Assembly (NCBI GenBank): GCA_041649275.1
Contig: JBAZNL010000007.1
Location: 16,683 to 80,682, forward strand
DNA: 64,000 nucleotides
Direction of reading: 5' to 3'
Source: Candidatus Izemoplasmatales bacterium
Lineage (GTDB): Bacteria; Bacillota_I; Bacilli_A; Izemoplasmatales; Hujiaoplasmataceae
The notes under the pieces are model-generated. The model searched no databases. It was given only the letters and a program-made list of their open reading frames with translations, and was not told the DNA's origin. The translations under genes and the position numbers were made by a program. Numbering within the stretch: position 1 is the first letter of the stretch; each line of letters begins with the position of its first letter. Of this stretch, positions 27,887 to 36,278 are shown piece by piece.

Positions 27887-30016
27887 CTATTCATTCCTCA
27901 GGACGAAGTCGGATCCCTTCAGCCGGACCGAATCGGGCCCGACGAAGACCGTGAAGCGTCCGGGATCCCAGACGACGGACCCGTCGGAAAGCCGGTAGGT
28001 CCAATCGGAGAGGCCGAGCTCGAACCGGATCGTCCGCGTCTCGAAGGCGGCGAAGCGGACCCGTTCGAACGCCTTCAGCTCGAGGACGGGACGGCTCACG
28101 CGCGCCGCCCGATCGCGCAGGTACAGCTGCACCGTCTCGACGCCTTCGACGGCGGATTCGTTTTTGACGTCGACGGCGACGGTCAGGCGGTCGCCGGGGC
28201 CGATCGAGGGCGCCGAGAGGACGGGTTCGCCGTACGCGAAGGAAGCGTACGAGAGGCCGTAGCCGAACGGGAAGCGGGGCGAGTTGAGCTGGTCGATGTA
28301 TTTCGTCACGTATTCGCGAGGGTGGAGTTCGTGATGGTTCGGACGACCCGTCGGGAGGCCGTCGTAATGGACGGGGATCTGCCCGACGCTCCGCGGGAAC
28401 GACATCGTGAGGCGACCCGAGGGATTCGCGATCCCGTAGAGCAAATCGCAGACGGCTTCCGATGACTTCGTCCCGAGGAACCAGGCCTCGAGGATCGCGT
28501 CGGCGGCGAGGATGTCCTCGAGGACGAGCGGACGCCCGTTCTGGAGGACGACGACCGCAGGACGCCCGAGCGCTTTCGCGAACCCGACGAGTTCCGCCTG
28601 GGTTCCCGGCAGCGCGATGTCCGCCCGCGCGTGGGCTTCGCCCGACTGGTGGGCGTTCTCCCCGAGCATGAGGAGGACGACGTCGGCCGTCCGGATCCGC
28701 TCGACGTCGGCGGCGTCGTAGGCGGAAGCAGATTCGCCGTCCTTGGCGAGGGTGACGTCGACGCCGCGGCGCGCGAGGACCTCCGCGAGCGATTCGTTCT
28801 TCGCGCCGTTGCCGTGCCACGACCAGGGACCGTTTGTCTCCCTCGAAGTCGCGAACGGGCCGATCAGGGCGATGCGGAGGCCGTTACGAAGCGGCAGCGC
28901 GCCGTCGTTCTTGAGGAGCACGGCCGATTCCAGGGCGACCCGCTTCGCGAGCGCCAGGTGTTCGTCCGACATCATCGTCACCCGCTCCTGGTCGGGATCG
29001 GCGTTCCGGAAGGGATCGTCGAAGAGACCGAGCTCCCGCTTCAGCTCGAGGATGCGGAGGACCGCCTCGTCGATCAGGTGGACGTCGACGATCCCGTCGC
29101 GGACGAGGTCCTCGAGGTGGTTCACGTAGTCGGTCGAAGCCATCTCGACGTCGAGACCCGCGAGGACGCCCTTACGGGCGACGTCGCGTTCGTCCTCGGC
29201 GGCGCCGTGGGCGAGGACCTCGTGGAGCGAGTCGTAGTCGGTGATCGTGATCCCGGTGAACCCCCAGCGGTCGCGCAGGACGTCCCTGAGCAGATAGCGG
29301 TTGATCGTGCAGGGGACGCCCTCGATCACGTTGAATGCGGTCATCACGCCGCGGGCGCCGGCTTCGACCGCCTTGCGGTAGCCTTCGAGATAGCCGCCTT
29401 CGAGCGCCTGGCGGGAGAGGTCGACGGTGGCGTACTCGCGGCCCCCCTCGGGAGCGCCGTAGCCGGCGAAGTGCTTGACGCACGACGCGACGGAGCCTTC
29501 GCCACGGTGGTCATCCCCCTGGAAGCCCTCGACCGAGGCGGCGGCGAAGAGACCGAGGAGGTGCGGGTCCTCGCCGAAACTCTCGACCACGCGTCCCCAG
29601 CGGGGGTCGCGGACGAGGTCGGCCATCGGCGCGTAGGTCATGTGGACGCCGGCGGTCGCGGCCTCGGCCGCGGCGACGCGGGCGGCGATGCGGGCCGCAT
29701 CCGGGTTCCACGTGCACGAAAGCGCGAGCGGAACCGGAAAGATCGTGCGGTAGCCGTGGATCACGTCGGCGCAGAACATGAGGGGGATCCCGAGGCGGTT
29801 CTTGGCGAGGTACTTCTTCTGGACCTCGATCATCTCGCGGGCGTCGCCGATCCCAAGGGCGGTGCCGGCGGAAAAGATCTTCGCCTCGTCGAGGCGGAGG
29901 TCGCGGATCGGACCGGCGGCTTCCTTCTCCAGGTCGGCGACGAAGAACCACGGCGACAGCTGCATCATCTGGCCGATCTTTTCAGGAAGCGTCATGCGGG
30001 CGAGCAGTTCTTTCAT
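27887..30016 (-). CDS. GH3 beta-glucosidase, cytoplasmic
   Basis: A 709-residue enzyme of the BglX type but without a signal peptide. The TIM-barrel domain has KHF (181-183) and the nucleophile Asp260 in GITITDYDSL. The alpha/beta sandwich domain carries the likely acid/base Glu460 in GENAHQSGEAHARAD, and a C-terminal fibronectin-III-like domain follows. It would release glucose from short beta-glucosides such as sophorose or cellobiose, completing the pathway of the adjacent locus. AAAGGA 7 bases before the ATG at 30016. It has its own promoter and operator (30071-30099), distinct from the CGAAACG sites, so it may answer to a different regulator. Confidence 0.93.
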   Translation of the reverse strand: MKELLARMTLPEKIGQMMQLSPWFFVADLEKEAAGPIRDLRLDEAKIFSAGTALGIGDAREMIEVQKKYLAKNRLGIPLMFCADVIHGYRTIFPVPLALSCTWNPDAARIAARVAAAEAATAGVHMTYAPMADLVRDPRWGRVVESFGEDPHLLGLFAAASVEGFQGDDHRGEGSVASCVKHFAGYGAPEGGREYATVDLSRQALEGGYLEGYRKAVEAGARGVMTAFNVIEGVPCTINRYLLRDVLRDRWGFTGITITDYDSLHEVLAHGAAEDERDVARKGVLAGLDVEMASTDYVNHLEDLVRDGIVDVHLIDEAVLRILELKRELGLFDDPFRNADPDQERVTMMSDEHLALAKRVALESAVLLKNDGALPLRNGLRIALIGPFATSRETNGPWSWHGNGAKNESLAEVLARRGVDVTLAKDGESASAYDAADVERIRTADVVLLMLGENAHQSGEAHARADIALPGTQAELVGFAKALGRPAVVVLQNGRPLVLEDILAADAILEAWFLGTKSSEAVCDLLYGIANPSGRLTMSFPRSVGQIPVHYDGLPTGRPNHHELHPREYVTKYIDQLNSPRFPFGYGLSYASFAYGEPVLSAPSIGPGDRLTVAVDVKNESAVEGVETVQLYLRDRAARVSRPVLELKAFERVRFAAFETRTIRFELGLSDWTYRLSDGSVVWDPGRFTVFVGPDSVRLKGSDFVLRNE

Positions 30017-30070
30017 GGGAGATTCCTTTCGCGTCGCACGAGGGCGGTGGTCCCGATGGCGACTGAGCCC

Positions 30071-30099
30071 ATTGTATCATAAAATGATACAAAGGACAA
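30071..30099 (-). promoter_or_regulatory. GH3 promoter with an embedded 9-3-9 palindromic operator
   Basis: Minus strand TTGTCC (30094-30099), 17-base spacer, TACAAT (30071-30076). The palindrome TTGTATCAT-N3-ATGATACAA (30072-30092) is perfect and fills the spacer and -10 region. The sequence is like operators of GntR- or LacI-type repressors. No matching regulator gene is adjacent. Confidence 0.8.
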
Positions 30100-30107
30100 T
30101 GCGTGAG

Positions 30108-30139
30108 CAAAGAAAAGACGCGCCGTCAGGACGGCGCGC
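30108..30139 (-). terminator. Terminator of the YwaF-like gene at 30174
   Basis: GC-rich inverted repeat (30119-30138) followed on the minus strand by TCTTTTCTTT, just before the GH3 promoter. Confidence 0.75.
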
Positions 30140-30173
30140 CGAAGGCGGTGTGAAGAACGGGGGAAGTGTCCGC

Positions 30174-30857
30174 TCAACCCTTCGCCCGATGCGAGGCGAT
30201 CCGTTCCCAGGCGAAGAGGAATCCCGCCTGGAGGACGAGGAAGATCGCGCCCAGCACCCACCACGTGAGCGGCGTGCCCGCGAGGATCGGGGTGTAGATG
30301 TGCATCGCGTCGTCGTAGCCCAGGACGGTGATCAGGAACAATCCGTAGACCATGTACATCGACAGGCCGCAGGGAATCGCCGGCCATCGCCTGAGCGCCG
30401 GCTTCATGAAGCCGGTCGCGATCATGACCGTCGCGAGCAGCAGCGCCACCGAGTGGTGCACGAGCCCGGAGATCGTCATCGGATACCAGATCGTCGACGC
30501 CTGACCGATGAAGTCGGGATAGAGATGCGTGATCAGCGCGCCGATCCAGGCGACGTAGACGATGCAATGGAAGGCCGGATGGTCCCGCTTGAGGACGAGT
30601 GCGGCGACCGCGAGGAACAGCGAGGACGCCCCGCAGAAGGATCCCGGCAGGAAGCTGTCCCAGCCGTCGCGCAGGGTCGCGATCGCGATCCGGTTCCAAA
30701 TGATGCAGAGAAGCAGGATCGCGCCGCCGATCCGGACGATGCGATCGACGTCGCGGTCGCTTCGGACGTTCTTCTTGACGAGGTAGAGGACGACCGCGGA
30801 GACCGACAGGAAGACCGCGAGATAGAGGATGTGTTCGATTCCGTAGACATGGGGCAT
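30174..30857 (-). CDS. YwaF/TMEM164-like integral membrane protein (1 of 3)
   Basis: A 227-residue protein with about six to seven membrane helices. It has the family pattern of an N-terminal EH (residue 8-9), LPGSFCG in the third helix and GLVHHS in a later helix. The start at 30857 is supported by GGGAGG 7 bases upstream, and an extended -10 (TGGTATCAT) precedes it. Two further members lie at 53863 and 54852. Human TMEM164 is reported to be a Cys-dependent lipid acyltransferase, and the Cys and His are retained here. Function in bacteria is not established. Confidence 0.75.
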   Translation of the reverse strand: MPHVYGIEHILYLAVFLSVSAVVLYLVKKNVRSDRDVDRIVRIGGAILLLCIIWNRIAIATLRDGWDSFLPGSFCGASSLFLAVAALVLKRDHPAFHCIVYVAWIGALITHLYPDFIGQASTIWYPMTISGLVHHSVALLLATVMIATGFMKPALRRWPAIPCGLSMYMVYGLFLITVLGYDDAMHIYTPILAGTPLTWWVLGAIFLVLQAGFLFAWERIASHRAKG

Positions 30858-30999
30858 GGGGTATCCTCCCGCTTGACGCTTTGATATGATGATACCACGA
30901 GAACGGGCCGCTGCCAATCCCGGTTCCGATGGATTCGCGCCTGAAAACGGGCTTTCATGGTACAATGGACGGTGAAGTCGTCATCACGGAGGATTAGTC

Positions 31000-31401
31000 A
31001 TGGTCATGGGCATCGCGCATCTCGCTTTTCGCGTCACCGACATGGAGCGGTCGGTCAGGTTCTACGAGACGGCACTCGGTTTCACGCGCAAGTTCGAACT
31101 CCACGATCCCCAGGGAGCGCCGTGGATCGTCTACCTGCAGGTGAACGAACGGCAGTTCGTCGAATTGTTTTGCTCGCGCGACGCGGTCGCCTTCGACGGC
31201 GTCCGGTCGGGTTACCAGCACCTCTGCGTCGAAGTGACCGACATCGAAGGGCTTGCCGCAGGACTGGCCGCGAAGGGCATCCGGATCGTCCATCCCGTGA
31301 TCGTCGGGCTCGACCACAACAGGCAGTGCTGGATCGCCGACCCCGACGGCAACCCGATCGAGCTGATGGAGTACGGCAGGGACGCCCTCCAGCTAAGGTG
31401 A
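31000..31401 (+). CDS. Glyoxalase/VOC-family metalloprotein
   Basis: A 133-residue single vicinal-oxygen-chelate protein with two beta-alpha-beta-beta-beta repeats. Probable metal ligands are His7, a Glu in VELF, His in YQHLCVEV and Glu in NPIELMEY, the arrangement seen in lactoylglutathione lyase-like enzymes. Start at 31000 has GGAGG 7 bases upstream; a third-codon ATG is a weaker option. An extended -10 (TGGTACAAT, 30958-30966) gives it its own promoter. Substrate not predictable. Confidence 0.85.
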   Translation: MVMGIAHLAFRVTDMERSVRFYETALGFTRKFELHDPQGAPWIVYLQVNERQFVELFCSRDAVAFDGVRSGYQHLCVEVTDIEGLAAGLAAKGIRIVHPVIVGLDHNRQCWIADPDGNPIELMEYGRDALQLR

Positions 31402-31455
31402 CACGTCCGTTTCTTCGTTTTGCGCCGCGAAGAGCGCCGCATGGACGCATGTGCG

Positions 31456-31491
31456 AAAGGATCCGCCGGTTCCCGTGGAATCGGCGGATCC
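31456..31491 (-). terminator. Terminator of the alpha/beta hydrolase operon
   Basis: A perfect 10-base inverted repeat GGATCCGCCG/CGGCGGATCC (31459-31468, 31482-31491) with a short minus-strand T tract (TTTC). It lies between converging genes. Confidence 0.6.
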
Positions 31492-31498
31492 TCTGTCT

Positions 31499-32509
31499 TC
31501 AGAACGGCAGTTCGCCGAGAAACGTAAGCAGGTCGGCGGCGGTGGCAGCGGGATCCTCCTCCATCGGCACGTGTCCGAGGCCGGGATAGACGATCACGCG
31601 GTCCGCCGCCAGATCGAGCGAGGTCGCGAACGCCTCGGCGAAGGCGGCGTCGATCCACGAATCCTCCTCTCCCCACAGCACCAGGACCGGAATCCCCGCG
31701 TCGCGGATCGCATCCAGACGCGCCGATCCGTCGGGTTCCTCCTCGGGGTGCGTGAGCAGGACCGCTTCGCGGTTCCCATCCTTGCGGAGGAGGTCGTAAT
31801 AGCGGTCGAGGATCCCTTCGGTAAGCATCGAGGCGGACCCGTAGACGTCCCCGAGGATCCGCTTCAGCAGGAAGCGGGGGGTGAGGTGCGAGAGGAATCC
31901 CGCGAGCCGGGGGTGCGATCGAAGCCCTTCCGCGCCTTCCGGCGCACCGGATCCGAGGTCGGGATGGACCGCGTCGATCAGGACCAGGCCGGCCACCGCG
32001 AACCCGTCGACGCCGTGGTGGGCGCCGGCGAGTTCCCAGGCGACGCCCCCGCCCATCGAGTTCCCGGCAAGGACGCAGGTTTCGACGCCGAGGAGATCGA
32101 GGATTCCCTTGACGGCGGCGGCCGAGCGGCGCCGCGATCCGGCGCCATCCGAAAAGCCGCCGCTCAGACCATGGTTCGGCAAATCGACCGCGACCACGCG
32201 GTAGCCCGAGGCGAGCAGTTCGACGATCCAGGCGTCGAAGGTCCCAAGCGACGAGAACATCCCGTGCAGGAGCACGACGACGGGATCGTCGGGGCCCCCG
32301 ACGTCGCGGTAGTGCAGGTCGATCTCGACGGGGTTTCCGTCGAGGTCGTCGACGGTGACGGTCGCATAATGGGATTCGGCGGTGTAATAAGTCTCCTCGA
32401 GGCGTTCGCGCGACAGGTCCGGACGGTACGCGAGCAGCACCAAGGCCGTCGGCAAGAGGAGAAGGACGGTCAGAAGAACGAGGAGCACCTTGAGCAGGCG
32501 GTGGCGCAT
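31499..32509 (-). CDS. Membrane-anchored alpha/beta hydrolase
   Basis: A 336-residue protein with one N-terminal membrane helix (LLKVLLVLLTVLLLLPTALVLL) and an alpha/beta-hydrolase domain. It has HG oxyanion residues (LLHGMFSSLGTF), nucleophile Ser in GNSMGGG, acid Asp in LWGEEDSWID and catalytic His in GLGHVPMEE. The start at 32509 is 4 bases below the stop of the tocopherol-cyclase-like gene, whose last codons supply the ribosome binding site (GGGGTGAG), so the two are coupled. A linked lipid or isoprenoid substrate is conceivable but only inferred. Confidence 0.85.
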   Translation of the reverse strand: MRHRLLKVLLVLLTVLLLLPTALVLLAYRPDLSRERLEETYYTAESHYATVTVDDLDGNPVEIDLHYRDVGGPDDPVVVLLHGMFSSLGTFDAWIVELLASGYRVVAVDLPNHGLSGGFSDGAGSRRRSAAAVKGILDLLGVETCVLAGNSMGGGVAWELAGAHHGVDGFAVAGLVLIDAVHPDLGSGAPEGAEGLRSHPRLAGFLSHLTPRFLLKRILGDVYGSASMLTEGILDRYYDLLRKDGNREAVLLTHPEEEPDGSARLDAIRDAGIPVLVLWGEEDSWIDAAFAEAFATSLDLAADRVIVYPGLGHVPMEEDPAATAADLLTFLGELPF

Positions 32510-32513
32510 GGGC

Positions 32514-33494
32514 TCACCCCTTGCGCGGCGCGCGCATGATCTCGATGCCCGCATGGGCGCCCTCGTCGGCGAAGAGGACGCGCTTCCCGCACGTCAGCCG
32601 GACGGCGACGATTCCGGAGAGCCCTTCCTTGATGGTCTCCACCATCCTGCCCTCGCGCGGCGAGGGCAGTCCGACCGCCATGTCGGAACGGGCGTCGATC
32701 TCGAGGAGAAGACGACCCTTGCGCAACTCGTAGGAGACGGTTCCCTCGCCGATGTCGGCGCGGACGACGCGCGCCAGGTTGTAGGAGGCGAAGCGATATT
32801 CCCGCCCGCCGGCGACGAGGTTGGCGATGAGGCCCTGGAAACGCATCCCGAGAAACGGGATGTCGGCGTGGGAGAACATGAGCGAGGCGTCTGGCGCGGT
32901 GAAATGGTTCGACTGGATCCAGACGTAGGATCGCGGGAAGGATCGTCCCCAGTCCTTCTCGACGTAGCCTTTCCCGCCGTCGAAGACGACTGGTTTACCG
33001 TCGAGGAGTAGCGTTCCGGAAAGCGCGTGGGTCATCGAGTAGACGCCGTGGTAGCACTCGAGGAAGCCGAAATAGCCGAAGAAACCCATGATGCTCGGGG
33101 CGAAGAGGGTCTTCCGGATCGGCGTGACGGCGGAGAACCGGACCTCGCCGGACAGACGCATGCGTCCGTCGCCGAGGTCGACCGAGAGGCCGCCGCCGTC
33201 GAAGCGGCAGGTCCCGACGGAAATCGAGAAGGCCGCGGCCGACGCCGAGAAGGCGGACCGGTCGAAACGCACGTAGGCGGTCCGCAGCTCCGTCGAGGCG
33301 TCCGCGCGGCGCGAGACGAAGACCTGCACGAACGCGTGCGGATCGTCGCGGTTCACGCTCACGCCGGGGATGAGGGCGATCGTATGCGAACCGTCGGCGG
33401 TCACGAGCTTGTAGTACCAGCCTTCGAAATATCGGTCGTATTTACGGGCACCCTGGAAATATTCGGGGTGGATCACGTTTCTGAGCGGGGGCAT
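32514..33494 (-). CDS. Tocopherol cyclase-like (PF14249-type) protein
   Basis: A 326-residue protein with the pattern of this family: HPEYFQGARKYDRYFEGWYYKL at the start, FLECYHGVYSMTHALSG, and the hallmark KGYVEKDWGRSFPRSYVWIQSNHF. Plant VTE1 cyclises tocopherol precursors; Bacillota homologues have no proven reaction and tocopherol synthesis is not expected here. GGAGG 4 bases before the ATG at 33494. First gene of an operon with the membrane-anchored hydrolase. Confidence 0.82.
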   Translation of the reverse strand: MPPLRNVIHPEYFQGARKYDRYFEGWYYKLVTADGSHTIALIPGVSVNRDDPHAFVQVFVSRRADASTELRTAYVRFDRSAFSASAAAFSISVGTCRFDGGGLSVDLGDGRMRLSGEVRFSAVTPIRKTLFAPSIMGFFGYFGFLECYHGVYSMTHALSGTLLLDGKPVVFDGGKGYVEKDWGRSFPRSYVWIQSNHFTAPDASLMFSHADIPFLGMRFQGLIANLVAGGREYRFASYNLARVVRADIGEGTVSYELRKGRLLLEIDARSDMAVGLPSPREGRMVETIKEGLSGIVAVRLTCGKRVLFADEGAHAGIEIMRAPRKG

Positions 33495-33653
33495 GGCTCC
33501 TCCAAGGCTCGGCTCTTTGCGGCCGTCGTCACCTCTATCATAACACGGTCGTCCGCCGTCGTGGAAGAGGACGCCCGAAACGAATCGGCGAAACCTGTGA
33601 TATAATGGTCACGACGGGACGCGGAGCGACTTGCGCCCATGGGAGGAAGAACG

Positions 33654-34073
33654 ATGGAATACAGACGGTTCGGTCAGGTGTTCGTGATCCGGCTCGGCGT
33701 CGGCGACGAGGTCGTCGCCCGCCTCGGGGAGGTTTGTGCGAAAGAGAACGTGCGGCTCGCCTCGGTCAGCGGCATCGGCGCGACCGACCGGGTCCGGATC
33801 GGCCTCTTCGACCCGACCAAACGGACTTACGACGAGACGGTCCTGACCGGACCGATGGAGATCGTATCGCTGCTTGGCAACGTCACCGAGAAGGATGGGG
33901 CGCCCTTCCCCCACCTGCACGTCGCCGTCGCCGACGAGCGCTTCGCCGTCCACGGCGGACACGTCTTCGAATGCCGGATCTCGGTGGCATGCGAGATCGT
34001 CCTGACGTCGATCGACGGCCGCGTCGGCCGCCGGATCGATCCCGAACTCGGGGTGAACGTCCTGGATTTCTAG
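33654..34073 (+). CDS. PPC/DUF296-domain DNA-binding-like protein
   Basis: A 139-residue protein covering one PPC (plants and prokaryotes conserved, DUF296) domain: FVIRLGVGDEVVARLGEVC, SVSGIGATDRVRIGLFD, and the metal-like HLHVAV followed by GGHVFECRISVACEIVL. Start at 33654 is set by GGGAGG 7 bases before it; the ATG at 33639 lacks such a site. Prokaryotic members form trimers of uncertain role. Lies just upstream of the heliorhodopsin gene, with a separate promoter for the latter. Confidence 0.85.
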   Translation: MEYRRFGQVFVIRLGVGDEVVARLGEVCAKENVRLASVSGIGATDRVRIGLFDPTKRTYDETVLTGPMEIVSLLGNVTEKDGAPFPHLHVAVADERFAVHGGHVFECRISVACEIVLTSIDGRVGRRIDPELGVNVLDF

Positions 34074-34217
34074 GATGACCGCTTCCTCGGCGCGCCGTTG
34101 CGCTCCTTTTTTCATGGAGCGCGCCGCGGTGAGCGTCGCGGGAGCGTCGTACGCGGCATCCTTACGCAGACATGGTACAATGATGTCGAGATCGGTTCAC
34201 GATCCAAGGAGAAGAAC

Positions 34218-35009
34218 ATGAACGACACCAAAGTCCCGAAACTCAGAAAGTTCAACATGATCATGGGGGCCCTGCATCTCGTCCAGGGCATCGCGATGCT
34301 CTTCCTGGCCACCGCCGTGATCCAGAACATCGCCGAATTCACCCCGACCATCACCCAGCTGTTCATCCAGTACAACCCGGCGACGCAGTCGCTCGAAACC
34401 GCCAGCAAGGTCCTCTTCGACCTGCCGTTCGGCATCCTCGTCGCCGTCTTCCTGCTGTTGTCGGCCGTCGCCCACGCGCTCATCTCGATTCCGAAGAAGA
34501 CCTATGCGATCTACGAGGCCGACCTCGGCAAGGGCATCAACCGCTTCCGCTGGTTCGAATACGCCCTCAGCTCGTCCGTCATGATCGTCCTGATCGCCAC
34601 CCTGTTCGGGATGCACGACATCGTCACCCTCGTCCTCATCTTCGTCGTCAACGCCTCGATGAACCTGTTCGGGCTCGTCATGGAGCAACTGAACGTCGGA
34701 AAGGACAAGAAGGGCGTCAACTGGGGCCCGTTCGTCTGGGGTTCCGTCGCCGGCATCGCCCCGTGGGTCGCGATCATCGTCTACATGACCGGCAACCCCA
34801 ACCTCGACATGGTCCCGTGGTTCGTCTGGGCGATCGTCGGCACCTACTTCGTCGCCTTCAACGCCTTCCCGATCAATATGATCCTGCAGTACCTCAAGGT
34901 CGGCAAGTGGAAGGACTACCTCTACGGCGAGCGCACCTACATCGTCCTCAGCCTCGTCGCCAAGTCGATCCTCGCCTGGCTCGTGCTGTTCGGCGCGATG
35001 CAGCCGTAA
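34218..35009 (+). CDS. Heliorhodopsin
   Basis: A 263-residue seven-helix protein. Retinal lysine is Lys249 in SLVAKSILAW on the last helix. Glu114 in RWFEYALSSS matches the counterion and Ser118-120 the helix-C Ser track of heliorhodopsins. His20 and His86 fit the conserved His pair, and NLFGLVMEQ fits helix E. Heliorhodopsins bind retinal with inverted topology (N-terminus inside) and are thought to be light sensors or regulators of partner proteins, not strong pumps. AAGGAG is 7 bases before the ATG, and an extended -10 (TGGTACAAT, 34173-34181) precedes it. It is monocistronic with its own terminator. No carotenoid or retinal synthesis genes are in the window. Confidence 0.93.
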   Translation: MNDTKVPKLRKFNMIMGALHLVQGIAMLFLATAVIQNIAEFTPTITQLFIQYNPATQSLETASKVLFDLPFGILVAVFLLLSAVAHALISIPKKTYAIYEADLGKGINRFRWFEYALSSSVMIVLIATLFGMHDIVTLVLIFVVNASMNLFGLVMEQLNVGKDKKGVNWGPFVWGSVAGIAPWVAIIVYMTGNPNLDMVPWFVWAIVGTYFVAFNAFPINMILQYLKVGKWKDYLYGERTYIVLSLVAKSILAWLVLFGAMQP

Positions 35010-35031
35010 GAAAACGCGATACAAGAACGAA

Positions 35032-35056
35032 GGCTCCCCGCGAAGGGAGCCTTTTC
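35032..35056 (+). terminator. Heliorhodopsin terminator
   Basis: Stem GGCTCCC/GGGAGCC (35032-35038, 35045-35051) followed by TTTTCTC. The tract also overlaps the end of the convergent gene. Confidence 0.8.
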
Positions 35057-36055
35057 TCATTCGACCGATTCCGGCGCGTAGAACGAGAGCGCCGCGAGCG
35101 CCTTCAGCGTGATCCATCTGGACGGCTCGCCCTTCCGTTCGATCCGGAGCCTGGTCTTCCCGTTGTAGGTGTTCTCGAGCGTCCAGGTCCCGTCCGCGTT
35201 CCGCTTGCCGGCGACAAGCGCGACCGCGTCGTCCAGGCGCGGATCGCGGATCCCCAGGGAAGCGAAGATCCCGAGCAGTTCGAGCGCGTCGGTCTGGTAC
35301 ATCAAGGGGAAGCCGAACTTCGTCCATCCCGGCTTTCCGACCTCGTCGACGGCATGGCTCTTCTTGTACAGGCGATGGATCAGGAAGTACTCGGAGAGGA
35401 CGGCGATCTTGTCCTTGACGGCGTCGGACCGGCGGTCGGCCGGGATCGCGGCCAGCGCCTTGAGCGCCTTTGCGACGCCCATGTGGCACGAATGCTTCCC
35501 GAAGCAGGACGTGAGCCGGGCGATCGACGTCGGTCGCGGTCCGGCGAATCCACCGTCGTCGGCCTGCTGGTTCGCGACGATCCAGCCGATCGCCGCCTGC
35601 GTCCGCGGATCGTCGAGGAACCCTAGTCGGATCAGGGCGTAGACCATGTTTCCGGTGAGGCAGGGGATCACGTACCCCGGAACACCGGTGTGCGTCCGCG
35701 CGCTCTCTTCGACCGAGAAGGCGCCGCTTTCGGGTTCCTGCGCGTGAGCAAGGACGTATTCGCAGGCCGCCTTGACGCCGGGATCGGTGGAATCCGCTCC
35801 CAGTTCGGCGAGGATCAGAAGGGTCCAGACCGAACCGACATACTTGTCGCGGTAGAAGCGACCGGGTTCGCCCCATGAACCGTCGAGGTTCTGAGCGGAC
35901 ATGAGCCGGCGGATGTCCGCATCCGCCATCATCCGCCTTCTCGCCTCGATGACGGCGGCATCGTCCGCCGGTCGTCCGAGCAGATCCGTCAAGGCGGCGA
36001 GACGGACGGCGGGATCGGTTTCGTCGAGCAGCCATGTGCGTATCTCGTCAGGCAT
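35057..36055 (-). CDS. Terpenoid-cyclase-toroid (prenyltransferase/squalene-oxidase repeat) protein
   Basis: A 332-residue, mostly helical soluble protein with repeats of the alpha/alpha toroid seen in prenyltransferase beta subunits and squalene cyclases (NLDGSWGEPGRFYRDKYVGSVWTLLIL; QQADDGGFAG; KRNADGTWTLENTY). No DxDD or other cyclase acid motif is visible, so catalytic activity is doubtful. GGGAGG 9 bases before the ATG at 36055. Convergent with the heliorhodopsin gene. Function unknown. Confidence 0.7.
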   Translation of the reverse strand: MPDEIRTWLLDETDPAVRLAALTDLLGRPADDAAVIEARRRMMADADIRRLMSAQNLDGSWGEPGRFYRDKYVGSVWTLLILAELGADSTDPGVKAACEYVLAHAQEPESGAFSVEESARTHTGVPGYVIPCLTGNMVYALIRLGFLDDPRTQAAIGWIVANQQADDGGFAGPRPTSIARLTSCFGKHSCHMGVAKALKALAAIPADRRSDAVKDKIAVLSEYFLIHRLYKKSHAVDEVGKPGWTKFGFPLMYQTDALELLGIFASLGIRDPRLDDAVALVAGKRNADGTWTLENTYNGKTRLRIERKGEPSRWITLKALAALSFYAPESVE

Positions 36056-36278
36056 GGGAAAGCACCTCCCGTGGCGCCCGCGGGCAGACCGCGATCGCCT
36101 TCGCTACGATTATACACCCTCGTGGGAGGGAGGAAAACGCCTCCGTCGTAAAAATCGCAGGATGAAGGAGGGGAATCCGAACGAATTGCGCGTCGGATCG
36201 TTCGGATCGGCATCCTCCGCGAGGTCATCATGATGTATAATAGAAGTCGGATACGACTAGCGACAAGGAGCGAACCCG

